The notes under the pieces: generated by a model
What the model was told of the DNA's origin: nothing
Databases searched by the model: none
Seen by the model: only the letters and a program-made list of their open reading frames with translations
Translations under genes and position numbers: made by a program
Shown here: positions 16,634 through 24,876 of the stretch, piece by piece
Layout: every line of letters starts with the position of its first letter
Numbering within the stretch: position 1 is the stretch's first letter
NCBI GenBank assembly: GCA_018657065.1
Contig: JABHXU010000020.1
Span: forward strand, 124,001-188,000
Length of the DNA stretch: 64,000 nt
From: an archaeon
GTDB lineage: Archaea > Nanobdellota > Nanobdellia > Woesearchaeales > GW2011-AR15
Direction: 5' to 3'

Positions 16634-17065
16634 CTACAAAGACTTTCTTTCTAAAAAAATATTTGAAATAGATTTAGAAAGCATACCTATTATTAATGCA
16701 GCAACTAAAAATAAATCAATTGAGCCAGTTCCATTTAAACCTAACATTGTTGACTGATACAAAATTCCTACAAGTAAAACAATAATCATTGCCCAAGAAG
16801 CATTTCTTTCAGATATCGCTTCAATTTTATATTCTCTTTCATCTTTTTTTAGTGTAATCATAATGTGCATTAAATCTAAAAATATAACTCCTAAATACAA
16901 AGTATTAATTAAAATCTTCATTTGAATTGTAAGATCTAAAAAAATTTGCATTAAAATTAAAGGTAAAATCATAATTATTACGTAAACATATCCTTGCCAA
17001 GTTTTAGGAGTTACTCCCCATCCACCATATTTTCTTCTTTTGAACCATTCAGGTTTTCCTATCAT
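16634..17065 (-). CDS. Four-helix membrane protein, paralogue-like
   Basis: 143 residues with four helices and the loop KKDEREYKIEAISERNASWAM, which parallels the KDER...SYSW segment of the next gene. The pair probably arose by duplication and may form a heteromer. The start is preceded by AGGTGAT. A TATA-like ATTTATAAC at 17111-17119 and an inverted repeat just beyond it form the promoter of this three-gene operon. Confidence 0.7.
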   Translation of the reverse strand: MIGKPEWFKRRKYGGWGVTPKTWQGYVYVIIMILPLILMQIFLDLTIQMKILINTLYLGVIFLDLMHIMITLKKDEREYKIEAISERNASWAMIIVLLVGILYQSTMLGLNGTGSIDLFLVAALIIGMLSKSISNIFLERKSL

Positions 17066-17120
17066 TTAATCATCACCTATTGTTATTTATCAATTAATCA
17101 TAGTTAATTATTTATAACAT

Positions 17121-17142
17121 TATGTTAGAAATAACTAACATA
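17121..17142. promoter_or_regulatory. Candidate XRE operator
   Basis: TATGTTAG-AAATAA-CTAACATA: perfect eight-base arms and a six-base spacer. It lies just upstream of the leftward TATA box of the XRE operon and overlaps a TATA-like stretch (TATATAAAT) facing right. Its size and symmetry suit a dimeric XRE repressor. Confidence 0.6.
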
Positions 17143-17210
17143 TATAAATTTATTTATTTTCACCACAAGTTTTTTATACAAATCTAAAAAGCAATAACTA
17201 AGGTGATATT

Positions 17211-17450
17211 ATGGCATTTGATAAAAGCTTAGATAAAGAATTATTCAGTGAAACTGCAGAATTTGAAACTAGTAAATTAACAGTTAGTGTTTTTTCATAC
17301 AATGAAGGACAAGCAAAAATGCAACTTTCTAGAATGGTTTTAAATCCAGATAATGGAGAATATAAATGGTCAAAACTAGGAAGAATCTTTAAAGATGAAG
17401 CAGAAGCTATAATTCCTTTAATGCAAAAAGCTTTAGAAGCTATGAACTAG
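17211..17450 (+). CDS. Small conserved archaeal protein
   Basis: 79 residues, soluble. The sequence alternates like four beta strands followed by a helix (KLTVSVFSYNEG, KMQLSRMVLNPDNGEYKWSKLGRI, then AIIPLMQKALEAM), reminiscent of PC4-like single-strand nucleic-acid binders. I recall similar small proteins in other DPANN archaea but no proven function. The strong AAGGTGAT ribosome binding site five bases before the ATG suggests good expression. Confidence 0.6.
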   Translation: MAFDKSLDKELFSETAEFETSKLTVSVFSYNEGQAKMQLSRMVLNPDNGEYKWSKLGRIFKDEAEAIIPLMQKALEAMN

Positions 17451-17532
17451 CTTAATTTTATTTTTTTCTTAACAAATTATTTTTTAAAATCTAAATTCTG
17501 CCCTTTAAATTATTCATAATCTTTAAATAAAA

Positions 17533-17554
17533 CATATGATTCTGACATCATATG
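17533..17554. promoter_or_regulatory. Candidate ArsR-type operator at the sulfur operon start
   Basis: CATATGAT-TCTGAC-ATCATATG: perfect eight-base arms and a six-base spacer. It ends on the ATG of the ArsR gene (17552). The TATA box CTTTAAATAA at 17521-17530 lies about 26 bases before that ATG, so the palindrome covers the leaderless transcription start. A second overlapping inverted pair, TGACA/TGTCA, lies at 17543-17566. Confidence 0.65.
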
Positions 17555-17872
17555 AAATGTATGTCATATGAGAAATTTTTTGAAGTATTCGCTAATGAAA
17601 CAAGGTTAAAAATTGTCGAATCATTAGTTGAGTCTAATAAGAATGTATCTGATATCTGTAAAAGCATTAATGAAGAACAAAGTAAAGTTAGTCATAACCT
17701 TAAAGTTCTTCATGATTGTAATTTTATTACTAAAGAACGAAATGGTAAACATGTTTTCTACTCTTTAAATAAAACAACAATAAAACCAATGCTCAAAATT
17801 GTTGATAAACACGTACATACTTTTTGTAAAGATAATTGTGTGAAAAAACATGAAAACTATATACCTAGATAA
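17552..17872 (+). CDS. ArsR-family regulator of the sulfur-transfer operon
   Basis: 106 residues. The ArsR winged helix is about 5-85 (FFEVFANETRLKIVESL, then KVSHNLKVLHDCNFI). The tail holds a metal- or cluster-like ligand set, HVHTFCKDNC, plus Cys in SDICKS. It overlaps nifS by 23 bases. By position it takes the place that IscR holds in bacteria, and it could sense Fe-S status, zinc or thiols. That sensing role is inference. Confidence 0.85.
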   Translation: MKCMSYEKFFEVFANETRLKIVESLVESNKNVSDICKSINEEQSKVSHNLKVLHDCNFITKERNGKHVFYSLNKTTIKPMLKIVDKHVHTFCKDNCVKKHENYIPR

Positions 17873-19064
17873 TGCAGCCACAACAAGAATGGACCCAGTT
17901 GTTTTAAAATCAATGTTACCGTATTTTACAGAAGAATATGGGAATCCTGGTAGTATGCACCATATGGGACTTAAAGCAAGAAAAGATATTGCTTATGCTA
18001 GAGAAAAAGTTGCAAGTATTTTAAATTGTAGTCCTAAAGAAATTATATTTACTGGATCAGGTACTGAATCAGATAATATGGCAATTTTTGGTTATGTTAG
18101 AAAAAATAAAGAAAAAGGAAATCATATAATAACAACACCAATTGAACATCATGCCATTATGGATTCATATAAAAGACTTGAAAAAGAAGGATTTGAAGTA
18201 ACAATTTTGGATGTTGATAGAGAAGGATTTGTTAATTTAGAACAATTAAAAAGTAAAATAACAGATAAAACAATTCTTGTATCAATTATTTATGCAAATA
18301 ATGAAATAGGAACAATTCAAGATATTCCAGAAATTTCAAAAATATGCAAAGAAAAAAGAGTAACATTCCATACTGACGCTTGTCAAGCTGCAGGATATCT
18401 AGATATTGATGTTAAAAATCTAGGTGTTGACATGATGACTTTAAATGGTTCAAAAATATATGGTCCTAAGGGTGTAGGAATTTTATTTAAGAGAAGAGGA
18501 ATCAAAATTGAACCAATTGTTTATGGTGGTGGACAAGAATATAATCTTCGAAGCGGAACTGAAAACGTTGCAAATATTATTGGTTTTACGAAAGCTTTAG
18601 AAGAAGTTGAAAAACATAGAGAAGTTGAAACTAAAAAAGTAACAAAATTACGAGACAAGTTAATTGATGCTTTTCTTAAATTACCTGATACTAGATTAAA
18701 TGGTGATAGAATAAAACGTCTTCCTAATAATGTAAATATTTCATTTTTAAATATTGAAGGAGAATCAGTAATTTTAATGTTAAATGAACTTGGAATTTGT
18801 GTTTCAACTGGTTCTGCATGTACTTCTGCAGATTTAGAACCTTCACATGTTATTGTTTCGTTAGATTTACCTCATGAAGTTGGACATTCTTCAATAAGAT
18901 TTTCACTAGGGAAATTTAACACAGAAGAAGAAATAGATTATGTAATTGAGGTTTTACCTCCAATAATAAAAAAATTAAGACAAATGTCTCCTTTAAAGTA
19001 TACAATGGAGGAAGCAGAAGCAAAGGGAAGAACCCCTCCAGAAGAAGTAGGTGATCATCACTAA
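17850..19064 (+). CDS. nifS: Cysteine desulfurase NifS/IscS
   Basis: 404 residues, full length. It starts YLDNAATTRMDP. The PLP pocket includes HTDACQAAG, and the Schiff-base Lys lies in LNGSKIYGPKG (about 205). The sulfur-carrying Cys is in the flexible loop STGSACTSADLEPS (about 328). It takes sulfur from L-cysteine to form a persulfide passed to NifU for Fe-S clusters and to MnmA for tRNA thiolation, both encoded next. The ATG lies within the end of the ArsR gene. Confidence 0.96.
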   Translation: MKTIYLDNAATTRMDPVVLKSMLPYFTEEYGNPGSMHHMGLKARKDIAYAREKVASILNCSPKEIIFTGSGTESDNMAIFGYVRKNKEKGNHIITTPIEHHAIMDSYKRLEKEGFEVTILDVDREGFVNLEQLKSKITDKTILVSIIYANNEIGTIQDIPEISKICKEKRVTFHTDACQAAGYLDIDVKNLGVDMMTLNGSKIYGPKGVGILFKRRGIKIEPIVYGGGQEYNLRSGTENVANIIGFTKALEEVEKHREVETKKVTKLRDKLIDAFLKLPDTRLNGDRIKRLPNNVNISFLNIEGESVILMLNELGICVSTGSACTSADLEPSHVIVSLDLPHEVGHSSIRFSLGKFNTEEEIDYVIEVLPPIIKKLRQMSPLKYTMEEAEAKGRTPPEEVGDHH

Positions 19065-19065
19065 A

Positions 19066-19530
19066 ATGGCAGATATAATAAGAAAAAAACAAAAAGGTAC
19101 AGATAAAGTTTGGTTTTACACTAGCACAGTTAAGGATCATTTCATTAATCCAAAAAACATCGTCCTTGATGATAAAATTGTTGAAGACATGCATCCAAAT
19201 GGAGAAGGTGAAGTTGGTAGTCCTGCTTGTGGAGATGTTATGAAATTCTGGATTAGAGTTGAAAATGGAAAAATTAAAAAATGTTTATGGAAAACATTTG
19301 GTTGCGCATCAGCAATTGCTTCAACATCTATGCTTTCTGTAATGGTAACTGAAAACGGTGGAATGACTCTTGAAGAAGCTCAAAAAATAAGTCCTAAAGA
19401 AATAATGGATAGACTTGGTGGACTTCCACCTGTTAAAGTTCATTGTTCTGTTCTAGGAGATCAAGCACTTAGACAAGCAATCAAAGACTATAAAAGTAAG
19501 CAACAGAATAAAAATGTACCGCTTACTTAA
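19066..19530 (+). CDS. iscU: Fe-S cluster scaffold IscU/NifU-N
   Basis: 154 residues. The cluster ligands are visible: SPACGDVMKFW (Cys with the regulatory Asp), CLWKTFGCASAIAS and KVHCSVLGDQALRQAI. I chose ATG 19066; a GTG at 19051 is also possible, but GGTGAT at 19050-19055 fits as the ribosome binding site of 19066. The scaffold accepts sulfur from NifS and iron to build [2Fe-2S] and [4Fe-4S] clusters. The coding end contains an eight-base inverted repeat. Confidence 0.95.
   Translation: MADIIRKKQKGTDKVWFYTSTVKDHFINPKNIVLDDKIVEDMHPNGEGEVGSPACGDVMKFWIRVENGKIKKCLWKTFGCASAIASTSMLSVMVTENGGMTLEEAQKISPKEIMDRLGGLPPVKVHCSVLGDQALRQAIKDYKSKQQNKNVPLT
19494..19528 (+). repeat. Inverted repeat across the iscU stop
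   Basis: AAGTAAGC (19494-19501) and GCTTACTT (19521-19528) are perfect arms with a 19-base loop, spanning the last 11 codons and the stop. It could form an mRNA 3' hairpin that protects the upstream nifS-iscU message before the 156-base spacer to mnmA. Confidence 0.45.
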
Positions 19531-19586
19531 CAAAAAGCAACAGACTAGTAAAACAGCTTTTTGAATCTTTGTTTCACAAATAAACT

Positions 19587-19657
19587 AGTTAACGCTTATA
19601 TGATAAAAATGACTCATATTAAAAAATCATTAAATTATGTTAATAATCGCGTTAACT
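19587..19657. promoter_or_regulatory. GTTAACG elements in the iscU-mnmA spacer
   Basis: AGTTAACGC (19587-19595) and GCGTTAACT (19649-19657) form a nine-base inverted pair with a 53-base gap. The 156-base spacer otherwise has no gene. A related, fully palindromic CGTTAACG lies at 21904-21911 before the rhodanese gene. CG-containing motifs are rare in this AT-rich sequence, so a shared regulator site is plausible. Confidence 0.4.
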
Positions 19658-19686
19658 ATTTAAGCAAACAAAATTAGCTTTTTTTT

Positions 19687-20763
19687 ATGAGTAAAAAAAT
19701 TGTTGTTGGCATGTCTGGAGGAGTAGATTCCTCTATGACTCTTATTCTTTTAAAAAAACAAGGATGGGACCCTATAGGCGTCTCATTAAAATTACCTATT
19801 TGGGAAGACAAAAGTAATGTTTTAAATGAAAATGTTTGTTGTACGCAAGAATCTTATGATATTGCTAGACATGTTTGTGAAAAATTAGATGTTCCTTTTC
19901 ACATATATGATGTTAAATCGGATTTCAAAAAACAAGTAATGGATTATTTTGTTACTGATTTAAAAAATAATAAAACTCCAAATCCTTGTGTTATTTGTAA
20001 TCGAGAATTAAAATATACTAAACTCTTTGAATGGGCTCATAAAAATAATATTAAATACGTTGCAACTGGTCACTACGCAAAAATTGAAAAAAATAAAAAA
20101 ACAAATGAATATCAACTTTTACGAGCTGTTGATTTAAAAAAAGATCAATCATATGGTTTATCATTTCTTAAAAAAAAGTGGTTAGAATTTATTGTACTAC
20201 CACTAGGACCGTTTACTAAAGAACAAGTTTACGAACTTGCAAAAAATGAAGGTTTTCCACTCTTCTTAAAGAGAAAACAATCTCAAGATTTATGTTTTGT
20301 ATCTAAAAAAGCTCTTCCAATTTTTATTCAAAAAAATGTTGGAGAAAAGCCTGGTGAAATAATTAATGAGGATGAAAAAGTTTTAGGTAATCATAGAGGT
20401 TTACATTTTTATACAATTGGTCAAAAAAGAAGATTATTTTTGAATGGTGAGTATTATGTCAAAGGTTTTAATAATGAAAAAAATCAATTAATTGTTACAT
20501 TAAATGTTAATGATATTAAGATTAAAGAAATAGAATTATCTCCTTACAACTTTGTTTCAATTGAAGAACCAAAAAAAGAAATTAAAGTTACTGCAAAAGT
20601 TGGGTATGGTATGGAGCTTTCAAGTGCAATTATTCATCCTCCAAAAAATGGTATTTTAAAAATAGTTTTTGATGAAGACAAACCATTTGTTCGAGCAGGC
20701 CAATTCTGCGTTTTTTATCAAGGTAATGTTTGTTTAGGTGCAGGCATTATTAATGAGCGTTAA
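19687..20763 (+). CDS. mnmA: tRNA-specific 2-thiouridylase MnmA
   Basis: 358 residues, full length. PP-loop motif SGGVDSS lies at 10-16. The two catalytic Cys are in NPCVICNRELK (about 102) and SQDLCFV (about 205), and a C-terminal beta-barrel ends RAGQFCVFYQGNVCLGAG. It adenylates U34 of Lys, Glu and Gln tRNAs and inserts sulfur taken from NifS. MnmA is a bacterial-type enzyme; most archaea use Ncs6/Tuc1 type thiolases, so acquisition from bacteria is likely. Preceded by T-rich sequence rather than a clear ribosome binding site. Confidence 0.95.
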   Translation: MSKKIVVGMSGGVDSSMTLILLKKQGWDPIGVSLKLPIWEDKSNVLNENVCCTQESYDIARHVCEKLDVPFHIYDVKSDFKKQVMDYFVTDLKNNKTPNPCVICNRELKYTKLFEWAHKNNIKYVATGHYAKIEKNKKTNEYQLLRAVDLKKDQSYGLSFLKKKWLEFIVLPLGPFTKEQVYELAKNEGFPLFLKRKQSQDLCFVSKKALPIFIQKNVGEKPGEIINEDEKVLGNHRGLHFYTIGQKRRLFLNGEYYVKGFNNEKNQLIVTLNVNDIKIKEIELSPYNFVSIEEPKKEIKVTAKVGYGMELSSAIIHPPKNGILKIVFDEDKPFVRAGQFCVFYQGNVCLGAGIINER

Positions 20764-20795
20764 AAATATAAAGAGATATATTCTACATTATAAAA

Positions 20796-21338
20796 ATGAA
20801 CCAAAAACAAATAGGAGTTATTGTTATAATTTTAGGAATTTTAATAGGAACAGTATTACTTTTTGTGAAAAAACAAGAAGATTTCTATATCAAAGAATTA
20901 ATGAGAGAAAATGATTCATGTTTCTTAGATGATGGACTTTGTTTACATGCAGATAGAAAATTTACACTTTATGTTGTTGGTTTAGGAATATCAGGAGCTA
21001 TGATTCTTTTAGGTTTATATTTAATAATATTTGATAAAACTCAACAAAAATTAGAAGAGAGAACATTTATTGTATCTAAAGCATTAGAAGAAGCAAAAAA
21101 ACAAGAAAAACAAAAAGATGAATTTAGCGCATTTTTAGCAGGATTTAGTGAAGATGAACAAAAAGTTCTAAAAGCTATTAGAGAACAAGAAGGAATAAAA
21201 CAGTCCACTTTAAGATATAAAACTGACATGTCTAAAACAACACTTTCATTAATGTTAAAAAGTTTAGAAGAAAGAAAATTTGTAAAAAGAAAACCTTCAG
21301 GAAAAACTAACCAAGTTTATTTAGTTAAAAAGTTCTAA
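20796..21338 (+). CDS. Membrane-bound winged-helix regulator
   Basis: 180 residues. There are two membrane helices (about 6-25 and 57-80) with a short outer loop containing two Cys (NDSCFLDDGLCLHAD) that could form a disulfide. A short coiled linker leads to a C-terminal MarR-like winged helix (about 112-180: SEDEQKVLKAIREQEGIKQSTLRYKTDMSKTTLSLMLKSL). Membrane-anchored wHTH proteins are common in archaea and may sense envelope or redox signals directly. A TATA box lies at about 20762-20770. Confidence 0.8.
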   Translation: MNQKQIGVIVIILGILIGTVLLFVKKQEDFYIKELMRENDSCFLDDGLCLHADRKFTLYVVGLGISGAMILLGLYLIIFDKTQQKLEERTFIVSKALEEAKKQEKQKDEFSAFLAGFSEDEQKVLKAIREQEGIKQSTLRYKTDMSKTTLSLMLKSLEERKFVKRKPSGKTNQVYLVKKF

Positions 21339-21812
21339 ATTTTCAATATTTTTAAATTTTTCAAATAATATATTTAATGCTTCTCTATGTTTTTTTGCTA
21401 ATTCATATTTGTCTAATTCATTAATATTTATCCATTTTAATTCTTTTATTTCATCAGGTTGAATTTTTGTTTTATCTTGTTCACCTAATTTTTTAACAAT
21501 ATAAAAATAAGAAGTATTCTCATAAAAAATATCTAAATCATCTGAATAAAAATTTGATTTTAAAACTGTAAAAGGTGTTTTATCATATTCTAAAAGATCA
21601 TATCCTGTTTCCTCAATAAACTCAGTTATCAACCCTTGTTCATGAGTTTTACCTTTTGTTCCCCCACCAGGCAAATCTAAAAAATCATTCCAAGTTGGAA
21701 TAACAAAAAGAATTTTTTTGTCCTTAATACATACTCCATATACTGATATTCTTTGTTTAATTTCTCTATTTTTTGGTTTTTTTACAGCATTATTGCTTCT
21801 GTCATAAAACAT
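21321..21812 (-). CDS. Nudix hydrolase with a degenerate box
   Basis: 163 residues. LPGGGTKGKTHEQGLITEFIEETGY is a Nudix segment in which the metal-binding EFIEE core is kept. The usual Glu before X7 is Lys, and the Arg of RE is Thr. The metal site may still work, since the core Glu residues supply most ligands. Substrate is unknown. It overlaps the wHTH gene tail-to-tail by 18 bases. Confidence 0.8.
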   Translation of the reverse strand: MFYDRSNNAVKKPKNREIKQRISVYGVCIKDKKILFVIPTWNDFLDLPGGGTKGKTHEQGLITEFIEETGYDLLEYDKTPFTVLKSNFYSDDLDIFYENTSYFYIVKKLGEQDKTKIQPDEIKELKWININELDKYELAKKHREALNILFEKFKNIENLELFN

Positions 21813-21991
21813 AGGAAGTTAAAAACAGTCAAAACTAATATAGTTTTTGATCTATAAAAAAAGAGAATTAAACGTTCTAGGACAACAAATCAAAGGTTTC
21901 AAACGTTAACGAGTCTTTATTTCAATGAAATGGTATTAATAAAGTATAACATTCCCTATTTTCATTAGATATTAAATTAATGAGGTAAAAA

Positions 21992-22600
21992 ATGAAAAAG
22001 AACATTAAAACAATTATTATGATCGCAATTATAGTTGGTGCATTGTCAGGTGCAGTAACCACTCTATTAATTAATAATATTAAAACAAGTGATTCAAGAT
22101 TATTTGAAGACTATTATGCTACAGAAACTAAAATCCATGTAAGTCCACATCATATTAGGAAAGCTATGGACAAAGGAGAAAGTGATTTTATTATTGTAGA
22201 CCTAAGAAGTGCAGAAGAATATGAAAAAGAACATATTATTGGAGCTATAAATATTCCTGCATATAAAACACCAGATAAATCTGCTTATAGTGATGTTGAA
22301 AGAATAGTTAATTCATTTTCAAAACTTCCTCAAAACAAAGACATTATTGTTTATTGCTACAGCATACCTTGTATGACTGGAAGAAAAATTGGTAATATGC
22401 TTGCAGAGCATGATATTTATGTTCAACAATTAGGAATTGGATGGAATGAATGGAGATATTATTGGAATTTATGGAATCATGAACATGAATGGGAACTTAC
22501 AAATGTTGAAGATTATATTTATTCAGGCAGTGAACCTGGAATCCCTATTATTAATGTAAATTCTGAAGTTTGTGATATAAAAGGAGACTTTGGTTGTTAA
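21992..22600 (+). CDS. Membrane-anchored rhodanese-like protein
   Basis: 202 residues. An N-terminal anchor (about 7-28) is followed by a rhodanese domain (about 52-150): DFIIVDLRSAEEYEKEHIIGAINIPA, then the active loop YCYSIPCMTGRKIG with Cys122 and Cys127. The domain probably faces outside the cell and handles persulfide or thiol exchange, or releases metal from thiolates. It has a GAGGT ribosome binding site nearly identical in context to that of the HMA gene that follows, and heads the copper cluster. The C-terminal region has a second Cys pair (VCDIKGDFGC). Confidence 0.85.
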   Translation: MKKNIKTIIMIAIIVGALSGAVTTLLINNIKTSDSRLFEDYYATETKIHVSPHHIRKAMDKGESDFIIVDLRSAEEYEKEHIIGAINIPAYKTPDKSAYSDVERIVNSFSKLPQNKDIIVYCYSIPCMTGRKIGNMLAEHDIYVQQLGIGWNEWRYYWNLWNHEHEWELTNVEDYIYSGSEPGIPIINVNSEVCDIKGDFGC

Positions 22601-22655
22601 AATAAGTTAAAGAATTCATATTTAAAAAAGTATAAAAATCAATGAGGTAAAAAAA

Positions 22656-22862
22656 ATGGAAAAAATAACACTTAAAGTTAATGGAATGCACTGCAAAAGT
22701 TGCAAAATGCTAGTTGAAGATGGTTTAGGAGATCTTGATGGAGTTGAAGCTGTAATGGTATCTTATGAACAAGGAACTTGTGACCTTAATTATGATTCAT
22801 CTAAAGTTAGCTTAGAAAAAATTAAAGAAACAATTCGAGAAGAAGGATACGAGGTTGAATAA
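22656..22862 (+). CDS. copZ: HMA-domain copper chaperone
   Basis: 68 residues, a single heavy-metal-associated domain with metal motif GMHCKSC at 9-15 and the ending EEGYEVE. It fits CopZ/Atx1-type chaperones that carry Cu(I) to P-type ATPases. It is encoded between the anchored rhodanese and the HMA-UreH2-cupredoxin fusion. Its stop overlaps the start region of the fusion gene. Confidence 0.9.
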   Translation: MEKITLKVNGMHCKSCKMLVEDGLGDLDGVEAVMVSYEQGTCDLNYDSSKVSLEKIKETIREEGYEVE

Positions 22863-22863
22863 A

Positions 22864-24471
22864 TTGATAGTCAAAAAAGGATTCATAGCTGAAGGTACTA
22901 AGTCACAATTAGATGAAAATACTATTAAAAGCTTAGTTATGAATATAAAAGGAACAAAAAAATGTCAATTTGATTGGAATACTGAAATTGGGTATGTAAC
23001 TTTTGATGACTCAAAAACTAATCTTGATAAAATTCTTGATAAAATTGAACAAAACAAAAAATACTCTTGTTTTTTACTTGATGAAGATAATGATGAAACA
23101 AATGAAAAAACAATATATATTGAAGGAATGCATTGTGCAAGTTGTGAAGTGTTAGTTGAAAGAAAACTTAAAAAAATTAGATCAATAAATCATGTTGATG
23201 TTGATTTTAAAAAAGGATTTGCAAAAATAAAATATGATAATGAACCAAGTCAAAAAGATATCAAAAGAGTCATTAAGTCGTGTGGATATAAATTAAGTGA
23301 TGGTCCTGTTATAAATCAAAATAAAAATTTGATTGAACTTGGTGGAATGTTAGTAATAATTATTGGTGTATATTTATTAATGAAAAAATTCAATTTTTTT
23401 CCTGATGTAAGTATTACTGATAACATGGGTTATGGTGTAATATTTATGATGGGACTTGTTGCTGCAATGTCAAGTTGTTTAGCTGTAACTGGAGGATTAT
23501 TACTTTCTTTAGCAGCTAGATATAGTGAGAAACATCCAAATTATACAGGATTTCAAAAACTTAAACCACATATTAATTTTAATATCGGAAGAATTTTAGG
23601 TTATACCTTATTTGGAGCTGCATTAGGTCTATTTGGATCAATTATTTCTGTTTCAACTACAGTTAGTGGAATTTTAACTATTTTAGCTAGTTTACTTATG
23701 ATTGCTTTAGGATTACAATTAATTGGAGTGTTTAAAACAACTCTAAATATTAGATTACCTAAGAAAATTGCACATAAAATTCACGATTTAGAAAAATCAG
23801 ATCATAAATCAACTCCATTCATTTTAGGAGGATTAACTTTTTTTCTTCCTTGTGGATTCACACAAGCTTTGCAAATATATGTATTAAGTAAAGCTAATCC
23901 AATTGTAGGTGCATTAACAATGTTAGCTTTCTCAATTGGTACAGCTCCATCATTACTATCCGTAGCTGCTATTTCAAGTTTTTTAAAAGGTAATGTACAA
24001 AAGCATTTTTTCAAATTTGCAGGTGTTTTAGTTATTGTTATGGGATTATTTAGTATAAATCAAGGTATGATTTTAGCTACTTCAAAAATTGATTATGGTA
24101 CACAACCAAGTATTCCTACACCTATTGATAATAATAATAATAATAATAATGGTGTTTTGGATTCAAATGTTAAAATAGTTGATGGAAAACAAATTGTTAA
24201 TATGAAAATTGATAGATATGACTATATTCCTTCAGAGTTTACTATTGTAGAAGGTGTTCCTGTTGAATGGCATATTGACGCTAGTACTGCAGGAGGCTGT
24301 GCTCAAATTATCACAGTTCCTAAATTAGATATTCAAGAATTCCTTTCTAAACAAGAAGACAACATCATAACTTTTATACCGCAAAAAGAAGGAAAACTTG
24401 AATTCATGTGTAGTATGGCTATGACAACTCCCGGAGCACATTTTAAAGTTGTGCCTAATCCAGATGCCTAA
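22864..24471 (+). CDS. HMA-UreH2-cupredoxin copper-handling membrane protein
   Basis: About 535 residues. Residues 1-75 look like an HMA fold lacking CxxC. Residues 80-145 are a true HMA domain (EGMHCASCEVLVE). About 160-400 hold seven membrane helices of the UreH2/TauE-like type (MSSCLAVTGGLLLSLAARYSEKHPN, FFLPCGFTQALQIY). A Pro/Asn linker leads to a cupredoxin-like domain with ligand-like residues (WHIDA, GGCAQ, EFMCSMAMTTPGAHF). The likely role is moving Cu(I) across the membrane or delivering it. I chose TTG 22864, eight bases after GAGG; TTG 22855 is the alternative. Confidence 0.85.
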   Translation: MIVKKGFIAEGTKSQLDENTIKSLVMNIKGTKKCQFDWNTEIGYVTFDDSKTNLDKILDKIEQNKKYSCFLLDEDNDETNEKTIYIEGMHCASCEVLVERKLKKIRSINHVDVDFKKGFAKIKYDNEPSQKDIKRVIKSCGYKLSDGPVINQNKNLIELGGMLVIIIGVYLLMKKFNFFPDVSITDNMGYGVIFMMGLVAAMSSCLAVTGGLLLSLAARYSEKHPNYTGFQKLKPHINFNIGRILGYTLFGAALGLFGSIISVSTTVSGILTILASLLMIALGLQLIGVFKTTLNIRLPKKIAHKIHDLEKSDHKSTPFILGGLTFFLPCGFTQALQIYVLSKANPIVGALTMLAFSIGTAPSLLSVAAISSFLKGNVQKHFFKFAGVLVIVMGLFSINQGMILATSKIDYGTQPSIPTPIDNNNNNNNGVLDSNVKIVDGKQIVNMKIDRYDYIPSEFTIVEGVPVEWHIDASTAGGCAQIITVPKLDIQEFLSKQEDNIITFIPQKEGKLEFMCSMAMTTPGAHFKVVPNPDA

Positions 24472-24509
24472 TTAATTTCTTTTTAATTTTTTAATTCAAA
24501 AGAAATTAA
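24472..24509 (+). terminator. Long AT hairpin after the copper fusion gene
   Basis: TTAATTTCTTTT (24472-24483) and AAAAGAAATTAA (24498-24509) are perfect twelve-base arms with a T-rich loop, starting immediately after the stop codon. It is probably an RNA 3'-end structure or terminator separating the fusion gene from the arsR-copA pair. It also lies just upstream of the arsR TATA box. Confidence 0.5.
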
Positions 24510-24550
24510 ACATCATATTTAAATATATGAGCATATGTTCAAATGATAAA

Positions 24551-24871
24551 ATGTCAGAAATAACCAAAAAAATAACAAAATTTTTCTCAGCCTTAGCTGA
24601 TGAAACAAGAGTAAATATATTATTACAATTAAAAGACAATCCAAAAACAGTTACACAAATACACAACTTTTTTGGAAATGAAATTACAATTTCAGCAATT
24701 TCACATCAATTAAGATTACTTTATGACAATGATATTGTTGTTATGAAAAAAAAAGGGCGTGAAAGAATATATGGTTTATCTCAAAAATATTGTTGGTGTA
24801 TATTAAAAGATGCCAAAAATCATTTTGATGAAAAAACCTGTAAAAGCTGTATGAAAAATTATAAATGGTGA
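24551..24871 (+). CDS. ArsR-family copper/metal repressor
   Basis: 106 residues from ATG 24551; an upstream in-frame ATG at 24527 lies too close to the TATA box (ATATTTAAATATAT, 24514-24526). The winged helix is about 5-85 ([33 protein letters not shown]). The tail is Cys-rich ([17 protein letters not shown]), suggesting a CxC plus CxxC metal sensor. A near-palindrome around CATATG (24530-24541) covers the expected transcription start. Its stop TGA lies within the ribosome binding site of copA, so the two are coupled. Confidence 0.85.
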   Translation: MSEITKKITKFFSALADETRVNILLQLKDNPKTVTQIHNFFGNEITISAISHQLRLLYDNDIVVMKKKGRERIYGLSQKYCWCILKDAKNHFDEKTCKSCMKNYKW

Positions 24872-24876
24872 TAATC

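Noticed and set aside
24527..24550. Upstream ATG as the start of the copper ArsR gene
   Set aside because: It lies only about 7 bases after the TATA box, ahead of the expected transcription start.
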